Source: Brevundimonas bacteroides DSM 4726 (GTDB lineage: Bacteria; Pseudomonadota; Alphaproteobacteria; Caulobacterales; Caulobacteraceae). Taken from it: 64,000 bases of DNA. Positions 45,985-53,575 of this stretch are shown here, piece after piece. A model generated the notes under the pieces. It ran no database searches, was not told where the DNA came from, and saw only the letters and a program-made list of their open reading frames with translations. Position numbers and translations under genes: made by a program. Position 1 is the first letter of the stretch, and each line of letters begins with the position of its first letter. The DNA is taken from the NCBI RefSeq assembly GCF_000701445.1, contig NZ_JNIX01000008.1:1-64000 (forward strand), written 5' to 3'.

Positions 45985-47114
45985 CCCCGAACCCCCTCAT
46001 GCACCACGGCGCCGCCGTGCGTGACCACGGCCGCCTTCAGGATCTCGTCCTCCAGGTCCGGGGCCAGCGCTCCCTCATTGATCAACAGACCCGCGAACGC
46101 CACCAGGTTCTTGGCGTAGAGGCTCGACGCATCCGACGCGATCCGGCCAGGCAGGTTGGCGAGGCCGACGATCGTCACCCCGTTTGCCGTCGTCACCACC
46201 TCGTTCAGCTTCGCCCCTTGGACGTTGCCGCCGTTCTCGATGGCCAGGTCGACGATGACCGAGCCCGGCTTCATCGAAGCGACGTGGTCGGCGGTGACCA
46301 GAACCGGCGCCGGGCGGCCGGGGATCAGGGCCGTGGTGATGACGATGTCCTGCTTGGTGATATGCGTTGCTGTCAGCGCCGCCTGCTTGGCCTTGTAGTC
46401 GTCCGACATCTCCTTGGCGTAGCCGCCGGCGGTCTGGGCGTTCTGGAACTCCTCGTCCTCGACGGCGACGAACTTGGCGCCCAGCGACTCCACCTGTTCC
46501 TTGGTGGCGGGGCGCACGTCGGTGGCGGTCACGACCGCGCCCAGACGCCGCGCGGTCGCAATGGCCTGCAGCCCCGCGACGCCCACGCCCATGACGAAGA
46601 CCTTGGCGGCGGCGACGGTGCCGGCCGCCGTCATCATCATGGGAAAGCCCCGGCCATAGGCGTTGGCCGCCTCGATGACCGCGCGATAGCCCGCGAGGTT
46701 CGCCTGCGACGACAGGGCGTCCATGACCTGGGCCCGGGTGATGCGCGGCACGAACTCCATGGCGAAGGCCGTGGCGTTGGCCTTGGCCAGCGCCGAGACC
46801 GTGTCCTTCTCGCGATAGGCGTCCAGCAGGGCGACGACGACCGCGCCGGGCTTCAGCGCCGTGATTTCCTGCTGGGTCGGCCCGCGCACCTTGAGCAGCA
46901 GGTCGGCCCCGTCCAGCACCGCGCGGGTGTCGGGCTTCACCGTGGCACCGGCGGCCGTGTAGTCGGCGTCGGGAATGGACGACCCGGCACCCGTTCCCGC
47001 CTCGATCGAGACGGCCGCGCCCAAGGCGACGAACTTCTTCACCGTTTCCGGAGTGACCGCACAGCGGGTCTCGCCCTGATGGCGCTCCCGGGTCACGGCG
47101 ATGGTCAGGCCCAC
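45981..47114 (-). CDS. pntAA: NAD(P) transhydrogenase subunit alpha part 1
   Basis: 377-residue soluble NAD(H)-binding part of the alpha chain. N-terminal alanine dehydrogenase-like domain (MGLTIAVTRERHQGETRCAV), central Rossmann motif VMGVGVAGLQAIATARRLGA, then VTATDVRPATKEQVESLGA. First gene of the pnt transcript. Confidence 0.95.
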   Translation of the reverse strand: MGLTIAVTRERHQGETRCAVTPETVKKFVALGAAVSIEAGTGAGSSIPDADYTAAGATVKPDTRAVLDGADLLLKVRGPTQQEITALKPGAVVVALLDAYREKDTVSALAKANATAFAMEFVPRITRAQVMDALSSQANLAGYRAVIEAANAYGRGFPMMMTAAGTVAAAKVFVMGVGVAGLQAIATARRLGAVVTATDVRPATKEQVESLGAKFVAVEDEEFQNAQTAGGYAKEMSDDYKAKQAALTATHITKQDIVITTALIPGRPAPVLVTADHVASMKPGSVIVDLAIENGGNVQGAKLNEVVTTANGVTIVGLANLPGRIASDASSLYAKNLVAFAGLLINEGALAPDLEDEILKAAVVTHGGAVVHEGVRG

Positions 47115-47255
47115 GCGAATCCCTCCGTCCCTATGGACGGATGAACGTTAGGCGGCAGAAGGCGGCCGCGTCAAAGGCGCAAGCGCGCGAAGGCGCTTGG
47201 TCGCATCGGCCTCGCGCACAAGCCGCGAGCGACCGCGTCGCGAGCGGTAGCGCCC

Positions 47256-47528
47256 TTAGTGACCGGCTTTCGGGCTCTTGAGGAAGAAGAAGCCCGCCAC
47301 AGCCAGAACACCGGCACCGATCAGGCCCGTGATCAGGCTGCCGTTCGGCATGAACCACAGGGTCAGCAGCAGCAGGATCGCCGCCACCGCCAGCGAGCCC
47401 CACTTGGTCAGGCCCATGAACAGGTCCCACGTCTGGCGCTGCTCCTCGATCGTCATCGAGCCGCGGACATAGGCCCCGGCGTCATGATCGGCGGCGTCGT
47501 GCGAGGTGTGGTGCGGGTGGTCGGCCAT
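47256..47528 (-). CDS. aa3-type cytochrome c oxidase subunit IV
   Basis: 90-residue small membrane subunit: His-rich N-terminus, then TIEEQRQTWDLFMGLTKWGS and two hydrophobic segments. The WDLFMGLTKWG motif is typical of the bacterial aa3 oxidase subunit IV family (COX4_pro_2). Other oxidase genes are not adjacent. Confidence 0.85.
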   Translation of the reverse strand: MADHPHHTSHDAADHDAGAYVRGSMTIEEQRQTWDLFMGLTKWGSLAVAAILLLLTLWFMPNGSLITGLIGAGVLAVAGFFFLKSPKAGH

Positions 47529-47595
47529 GAAGAGTGCGAGTCCGGCGGAAGGGGGCGGTGGCGTCTTATAGCGATGACGGGCGGTGGCTCAAGCC

Positions 47596-49392
47596 TCAGA
47601 CCAGCGCCTCGAACTGGTCGATCAGCCGCTCCAGCCGCCGCGTGCCGATGGTCCAGAAGGCCGGGTCGCGCGGGTCCAGCCCGAACGGCTTCAGCGCCTC
47701 CGCATAGGTCAGGGTCCCGCCCGCCGCGAGCAGGTCGCGGTACAGCGGCGTGAAGCCCGCCGGATCCTTGGCGCGGGTTTCCATAAGGGCGGCCACCAGC
47801 AGGTCCCCGAACGCATAGGCGTAGACATAGAAGGGCGCGTGGACGAAGTGGCTGACGTAGCTCCACCAGGCGTCATAACCCTCGTTCAGCTTCACCGCCG
47901 GGCCCAGTGACGCGCCCATTTCCTCCAGGAACAGCTCGCCCAGCCGCTCGGCCGAGACCTCACCCTTCGCCCGCTCGTCGTGGAAGCGGATCTCGAAGCG
48001 GTGGAAGGCGATCTGGCGCACCACGGTGTTCAGCCCGTCCTCGATGCGCCCGGCCAGCAGGCCGCGCTGTTCGGCCTTGGGCGCCGTCGCCAGCAACCGG
48101 TCGAACGTCAGCCCCTCGGCGAAGATCGACGCGGTCTCGGCCAGCGTCAGCGGCGTCTCGGCCAGGAGCGTGCCCTTCTCGGCCGCCAGGGTCTGGTGCA
48201 CCCCGTGCCCCAGCTCGTGCGCCAGGGTCAGGACATCGCGCCGCTCGCCCATCCAGTTGAGGAACACATAGGGGTGCCGATCCGCAGTCACCGGGTGGGC
48301 GTAGGCGCCCGATTGCTTGCCCGGCCGCGCCCGCCCGTCGATCCAGGGCTTGTCGAAGAACAGCCCCGCCCGGTCGGCGAACTCGGTGCCGAGATCGGAG
48401 AAACTCTCCAGCACCAGATCGCGCCCCTGACCCCAGTCGAAGCCGCGCGGGGCGCTGGTCTCGAGGGGCGCGTTGCGGTCCCACTGATCCAGCTTCGCCT
48501 TGCCCAGCACCCTGGCCTTCAAGGCATAGTAGCGGTGCGACAGCTTCGGATAGGCGGCGGCGACCGCGTCGGCCATGGCGTCGACCGCCTCGCCATCGAC
48601 CTCGTTGGCCAGGTGGCGGCTGTCGGCGGGGCGCTTGAAGCCGCGCCAGCGGTCCTCCATCGCCTTGTCGGCCGCGACGGTGTTGAGCACGAGCGCCAGC
48701 GTCGGCACGCGGGCGGCGAGCGCCACGTTCAGCCCCTCGGCCGCCGCCCTGCGCCACGCCTCCTTGGGATCGGACAACTGGTTCAGGGCCTCGGCCAGGG
48801 TCAGGGTGTCCTTGCCAGCCTCGACCTTCAACGCCGCCAGAGTCTCGTCGAACAGCCGCGGCCACTGGGCGTTGATGGGCATGCGCTCGGCGACGAAGGT
48901 CTCCAGCTCCTGCGACAGCTCATGCGGCTTCATCGCCCGCACCCGCCGCAGCCACGGTCGCCACCGCGCCGCGCCGGCATGGGCCGCCAGCGCCGCCTCC
49001 AGCTCGGCCTCATCCAGCTGATTGATCTCCAGCGTCAGCCAGACGGTCGGCGTGGCCACCGTCGTGATCTTCTCCCTCAGGTCCGCCTCGAACCCCTGCG
49101 CCGCCGCGTCGCTCCGGTCCGTCGACGCCGCCAGGAAGGCATAGGCCCCCAGCGCGCCGAGCTTCTCCGACGCCTGCTCGTAGAGCGTGATCGCGCGATC
49201 CAGCGTCGCGCCGAGAGCCGCTGCATCTGCCCGCTCCGCCAGCATGCGGCCCTGCAGCCCGTTCAGCGCCGCCACGGCGGTGCGCGCGGCCTCCAGATCG
49301 GCCGTCACCTTCGCGTCGTCCCGCGACGCATAGAGATCGGACAGGTCCCACAGCGGGGGCTCGACGGCGGGGGCTTTGAAGGGCGCGTTCAT
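47596..49392 (-). CDS. M3-family oligoendopeptidase (PepF-type)
   Basis: 598-residue cytoplasmic zinc oligopeptidase. The HExxH motif is in LTLAHELGHGVHQTLA near residue 390, with the downstream Glu in LAETASIFAEGLTFDRLLA. Degrades short peptides. The ATG at 49392 was chosen; 12 codons upstream in frame lack support. Divergent from the DUF1203 gene. Confidence 0.93.
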   Translation of the reverse strand: MNAPFKAPAVEPPLWDLSDLYASRDDAKVTADLEAARTAVAALNGLQGRMLAERADAAALGATLDRAITLYEQASEKLGALGAYAFLAASTDRSDAAAQGFEADLREKITTVATPTVWLTLEINQLDEAELEAALAAHAGAARWRPWLRRVRAMKPHELSQELETFVAERMPINAQWPRLFDETLAALKVEAGKDTLTLAEALNQLSDPKEAWRRAAAEGLNVALAARVPTLALVLNTVAADKAMEDRWRGFKRPADSRHLANEVDGEAVDAMADAVAAAYPKLSHRYYALKARVLGKAKLDQWDRNAPLETSAPRGFDWGQGRDLVLESFSDLGTEFADRAGLFFDKPWIDGRARPGKQSGAYAHPVTADRHPYVFLNWMGERRDVLTLAHELGHGVHQTLAAEKGTLLAETPLTLAETASIFAEGLTFDRLLATAPKAEQRGLLAGRIEDGLNTVVRQIAFHRFEIRFHDERAKGEVSAERLGELFLEEMGASLGPAVKLNEGYDAWWSYVSHFVHAPFYVYAYAFGDLLVAALMETRAKDPAGFTPLYRDLLAAGGTLTYAEALKPFGLDPRDPAFWTIGTRRLERLIDQFEALV

Positions 49393-49493
49393 GAGGGGCT
49401 TTGTGGGGACGACGGCGGCCCGGCGCAACGTCCGAAAGCCGCCAGACGATCCTTCGCCGCAGGGCCAGGGTGCGGCTCGAAACGGAGACCGCC

Positions 49494-49964
49494 ATGACCT
49501 ATCGCATCGAACCCCTGCCGCTGGAGCCCTTCCAGCCCCTGTTCGCTCTGGACGACGCCGAGCTGGAGGCGATCGGCGCGCGCCGCATGATCGCCTCGAC
49601 CCCCAACAGCGCGCCGTGCCGCGTCAGCCTGGCCGACGCCGAGCCGGGCGAGGCCCTGATCCTGGTCAACCATGTCCATCTGGACGCGCCGGGATCGCCC
49701 TATCGCGGGGGTGGGCCGGTCTTCGTGCGCGAGATCGCGACCGAGGCGGCCCCCATCGCCGACGCCGTGCCCGAGGTGCTGAGCCGCCGCCTCTTGTCGG
49801 TCCGCACCTATGACGCCCACGGCCTGATGCTGGACGCCGACGTGGTCGAAGGCGCGAATCTGGCCGCGCGCCTCATCGACTGGTTCGACGATCCGCGAAC
49901 CCATGAGGTCCATATTCATACAGCACGGCGTGGCTGCTATCTCGCACGGGCGGTCAGGAACTGA
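49494..49964 (+). CDS. DUF1203 protein
   Basis: 156-residue protein of DUF1203 type: a YRIEPLPLEPFQPLFALDD start, the PCRVSLADAEPGEALILV strand, PYRGGGPVFVRE and a HEVHIHTARRGCYLARAV end. Unknown function; structurally related to AraC-type ligand domains by family knowledge. ATG 49494 after CGGAG. Divergent from pepF. Confidence 0.88.
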   Translation: MTYRIEPLPLEPFQPLFALDDAELEAIGARRMIASTPNSAPCRVSLADAEPGEALILVNHVHLDAPGSPYRGGGPVFVREIATEAAPIADAVPEVLSRRLLSVRTYDAHGLMLDADVVEGANLAARLIDWFDDPRTHEVHIHTARRGCYLARAVRN

Positions 49965-50025
49965 CCGCTTTCCACGGCGCCTGTCCCAAGTCCAGAGTGT
50001 CCCCGTCAGGCGGGGAGGAATGGAC

Positions 50026-51831
50026 ATGACGGACGCAGGGGACGCGGGCGGACGCGCTGGGCTGGGAGGTCAGACGGGGCGCACGGCCGTGCTGATCCGG
50101 CTGGCGATCGGCCTGGCGCAGGGGCTGGCGCTGTATCTGCTGTTCCGGGCGACCGAGGGCGAGCCGTCCTGGTCTGAAAGCCATCCGGTCGCCTTCGCCA
50201 TGATGGTGCTGCCGACCCTGTTTCTGCCGCCCATGATGCTGGCCTCGGTCGAGCGGTTGAGGCCGCTGACGCTTGGGGTCTGGGGCGGGACGGCGGCCGC
50301 GACCCTGGCTCTGCTGGCCTGGCACGACGTGGCGCGCCAGTCGGGGGCATCGGCCCAGCCGACGCCGCAGATGTTCCTGTTCTCGGCGGCGGCCCTGTTC
50401 ATCGCCCACCACCTGATCGTGCCCGGCGACCGGGAGCGGCGGCTTCTGGCGCCCTACCCGGCCTATTTCGATACCGCCTGGATGGCGGGGGTTCAGTTGG
50501 CGGCATCGGTGGCGTTCACCGGCGTGTTCTGGGCTCTGCTGGGCCTCGGGGCCGCCCTGTTCAATGTGATCGGCCTGTCCTTCCTGGGCGACCTGTTGGT
50601 CAAGCCTTGGGTCTTCCTGCCGCTGACGGGCCTGACGTTCGCGACGGCGGTGCATCTGACCGATGTGCGCGAAGGCCTGATCCGGGGCGTGCGCACTATC
50701 GCCCTGATGCTGCTGTCGTGGCTTCTGCTGGTCCTGACCCTGCTGGTCGGGGGCTTCCTGTTCGCCCTGCCCTTCACCGGCGTCGAGAGTCTGTGGGGGA
50801 CCGGATCGGCCACGGCGCTGCTGCTGGCCACAGCCGGGGGGATGATCGTCCTGATCAACGCCGCCTATCAGGACGGGCGCGAAGACAACCTGCCGCCCGC
50901 GGTCCTGCGAATCGCGGTCCGGGTCGCATCGGTCCTGCTGGCGCCCCTGTTGGGGGTTGCGCTGTGGGGGCTGGTGCTGCGCATCGGTCAGCACGGCCTG
51001 ACGCCGGACCGGATCATCGCCGCCGCGTGCATCGTCGTGGGCGTCGTCTATGCGGCCGGATACGCCTATGCCGCGCTCAGGGCGCTGTGGATGCGGACCG
51101 GCGACTGGATGGCGCCGCTGGAGCGGACCAATGTCGTCGCAGCCGTTCTGGCCGTCGTCACGATTCTGGCCCTGTTCACACCGGTGGCCGATCCTGCGCG
51201 GCTGTCGGTCGCCGACCAGACCGCGCGGCTGGAACGGGGCGCCGTGTCGGCCGAAGCGTTCGACTATGGTTTCCTGGCCTTTGACAGCGGCAAGGCGGGG
51301 CGGGCCGCCCTGGAACAGCTGACCGCATCGGACGATCCGGAGGTGGCCCGGCGGGCCAGCGAAGCCCGGGACGCAGAAAACCTGGCGGAGCTGACGACCC
51401 CGATCGAGCCGCAAGATGTAACGCCCGTGATCTCGGTCTGGCCGAGAGGCGCGCAGCTGCCCGAAGGGTTCATTGTCGAGGTCGGCGATACCGATCCTCG
51501 TTCGACCTGTCGGGCGAGCAGCGACTGTCTGGCGGCCCTGCGCGATCTGAACGGCGACGGCCAGGACGAGGTGCTTCTGGCGCGTCAGTACGAGATCACC
51601 CTGTTCGCCCGCACCGAAGAGGGTTGGGCCGCGCAAGGCGAGTGGCGGACCCGCCGGTGCGATGGCGAGGATCGCATCACGCCGCAGGACGCCATCCGTC
51701 GCGACCTGATCCGCCCCGTTCCCTCGCCCTGGCCTGACCTGATGGCCGGTAGCCAGGTGGCCGGACGGTTCGAGCCCGCCAATCCGGAGTGCGTGGTCTA
51801 CCCCGGCATGGGCGGCCTGTTCGGCGGTTAA
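50026..51831 (+). CDS. DUF4153 multi-pass membrane protein
   Basis: 601-residue membrane protein with about ten hydrophobic helices in the first ~400 residues, including AVFWALLGLG-like and GLALYLLFRATEGEP segments, then a soluble C-terminal region of about 200 residues. The membrane part matches DUF4153 in pattern (AAYQDG after a helix). Function unknown. The start is the ATG at 50026, 6 bp after GGGGAGG; an ATG at 50020 is too close to it. Confidence 0.8.
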   Translation: MTDAGDAGGRAGLGGQTGRTAVLIRLAIGLAQGLALYLLFRATEGEPSWSESHPVAFAMMVLPTLFLPPMMLASVERLRPLTLGVWGGTAAATLALLAWHDVARQSGASAQPTPQMFLFSAAALFIAHHLIVPGDRERRLLAPYPAYFDTAWMAGVQLAASVAFTGVFWALLGLGAALFNVIGLSFLGDLLVKPWVFLPLTGLTFATAVHLTDVREGLIRGVRTIALMLLSWLLLVLTLLVGGFLFALPFTGVESLWGTGSATALLLATAGGMIVLINAAYQDGREDNLPPAVLRIAVRVASVLLAPLLGVALWGLVLRIGQHGLTPDRIIAAACIVVGVVYAAGYAYAALRALWMRTGDWMAPLERTNVVAAVLAVVTILALFTPVADPARLSVADQTARLERGAVSAEAFDYGFLAFDSGKAGRAALEQLTASDDPEVARRASEARDAENLAELTTPIEPQDVTPVISVWPRGAQLPEGFIVEVGDTDPRSTCRASSDCLAALRDLNGDGQDEVLLARQYEITLFARTEEGWAAQGEWRTRRCDGEDRITPQDAIRRDLIRPVPSPWPDLMAGSQVAGRFEPANPECVVYPGMGGLFGG

Positions 51832-51943
51832 CCCGCGGGACACCACGTCGGCCAACCCGATCTTCACCGCGTCGGGCCTAGAACCGTCCCGAAACGAGCC
51901 AGTCCCTTGCGTGAGGACCGGCCGATGAAGGGGTGTCCGTTCC

Positions 51944-53392
51944 ATGGCCAAGACCGTTCTGGTGGTCGACGATGATCCGGCGCAGCGCCGTCTGGTGCAG
52001 GCGGTGCTGGACCGCGAAGGCTATCAGGTCGTCCATGCGGAAAGCGGCGGAGAGGCCATCGACCGGCTGACCAAGGGCGGCGGGGCCGATGTGGTGCTGC
52101 TGGACCTCGTCATGCCGACCATGTCCGGCATGGAATGCCTGGCCGAGATCCGCACGGCGGGCGTGACCACGCCGGTCATCGTGCTCACGGCCAACGGCGG
52201 CATCGAGACGGTGGTCAAGGCCATGCAGGCCGGGGCCCAGGACTTCTTCGTCAAGCCCGCCAGCCCGGAACGCATCCTGGTCGGGATCCGAAACGCGCTG
52301 CAGTTGACCCAGCTGACCGCCGAGGTCGTCCGCCTGAAGAAGCATGTCTCGGGGCGCACGACCTTCGCCGATCTGGTCGGCGACAGCCGCCCCATGCAGA
52401 TGGTCAAGCAACTGGGCGCGCGCGCCGCGAAATCGTCGATCCCCGTCTTGATCACCGGCGAGAGCGGCGTCGGCAAGGAGGTCATCGCGCGCGCGCTGCA
52501 CGGCGCGTCGGACCGGGCGGGCAAGCCGTTCGTGGCGGTCAACTGCGGGGCCCTGCCGGCCAACCTGGTCGAGTCGATCCTGTTCGGCCACGAGAAGGGC
52601 AGCTTCACCGGCGCCCACGACAAGCACCTGGGCAAGTTCGCGGAAGCCAACGGCGGCACGCTTTTTCTGGACGAAATCGGCGAACTGCCGCTGGACATGC
52701 AGGTCAAGCTGCTGCGCGCGCTTCAGGAAGGCGAGATCGACCCGGTGGGCTCCAAGCGCGCGGTCAAGGTCGATGTGCGCATCGTCTCGGCGACCAACCG
52801 CGACCTGTCCGGCGCGGTCGCGGCGGGGACGTTCCGCGAAGACCTGTTCTATCGCCTGAACGTCTTCCCGATCGAGGCCCCTGCTCTGCGCGACCGACGC
52901 GACGACATCCCGGCCCTGATCGATCACTTCGTCGCCCGCTTCAACGCCGAGGAGGGCAAGCGCATCATGGGCGCCTCGTCCGAGACCCTGGCGCTGCTGA
53001 CCGCTTTCGACTGGCCCGGCAATGTGCGCCAGCTGGAGAACACCATCTATCGCGCCATCGTGCTGGCCGACGCGCCGTTCCTTCAGCCCCACGACTTCCC
53101 GGCCATCTCGGGCGTCGCCATGCCGCTGGAGACCCAGCCCTCGGCCGCCGTCGCCGCCACCCCCTCCTACGGCGACCTGCCGCCCCTGCCCGAGCAGCCG
53201 ATCAAGATCCTCGACGAGCGCGGCCATCTGCGGACCCTTGAGGACATCGAGCGCGATCTGATCCAGCATGCTATCGAGGTCTATGCCGGTCATATGTCGG
53301 AGATCGCGCGCCGCCTCGGAATCGGCCGCTCGACCCTGTATAGAAAGGTCCGCGAGCAGGGTCTGGAAGGCGCGCTCAAGGAAGCAGGGTGA
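51944..53392 (+). CDS. tacA: Sigma-54-dependent response regulator, TacA-like
   Basis: 482-residue NtrC-type activator: receiver with Asp54 (LLDLVMPTMSG), AAA+ ATPase domain with Walker A GESGVGKE near residue 172, the sigma-54 contact loop as GSFTGA near 218, DEIGELPLDMQVKLLRAL and the R-finger region, then a Fis-type HTH at the end (AGHMSEIARRLGIGRSTLYRK). Sequence and closeness to gapR match Caulobacter TacA, which drives stalk and polarity genes. The exact orthologue call is by resemblance only. Confidence 0.88.
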   Translation: MAKTVLVVDDDPAQRRLVQAVLDREGYQVVHAESGGEAIDRLTKGGGADVVLLDLVMPTMSGMECLAEIRTAGVTTPVIVLTANGGIETVVKAMQAGAQDFFVKPASPERILVGIRNALQLTQLTAEVVRLKKHVSGRTTFADLVGDSRPMQMVKQLGARAAKSSIPVLITGESGVGKEVIARALHGASDRAGKPFVAVNCGALPANLVESILFGHEKGSFTGAHDKHLGKFAEANGGTLFLDEIGELPLDMQVKLLRALQEGEIDPVGSKRAVKVDVRIVSATNRDLSGAVAAGTFREDLFYRLNVFPIEAPALRDRRDDIPALIDHFVARFNAEEGKRIMGASSETLALLTAFDWPGNVRQLENTIYRAIVLADAPFLQPHDFPAISGVAMPLETQPSAAVAATPSYGDLPPLPEQPIKILDERGHLRTLEDIERDLIQHAIEVYAGHMSEIARRLGIGRSTLYRKVREQGLEGALKEAG

Positions 53393-53425
53393 GCCAGGCG
53401 TGACACCGGGGTCACACTCCGGTTG

Positions 53426-53445
53426 TGTTACAGCGCACTGTAACA
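53426..53445. promoter_or_regulatory. Palindrome upstream of the TonB-dependent receptor
   Basis: TGTTACAG (53426-53433), CGCA, CTGTAACA (53438-53445): perfect 8 bp arms. A second, near-perfect 16 bp palindrome, GTGACACCGGGGTCAC, lies just left at 53400-53415, starting 8 bp after the tacA-like gene. Both are in the 183 bp gap before the receptor gene. Candidate operators; the cognate regulator is not identified. Confidence 0.6.
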
Positions 53446-53575
53446 AATCGCCTCATTGACGCCGCGACGGAACCGCACCACTGGCGCGTGAAACTGGACT
53501 GGCCTTTCGCCGTTCGTCCGAACCGGATGAGCGCTGGACGACCGTTCTCCCCGCCCCCGCCTCAGACGAGTTCCC

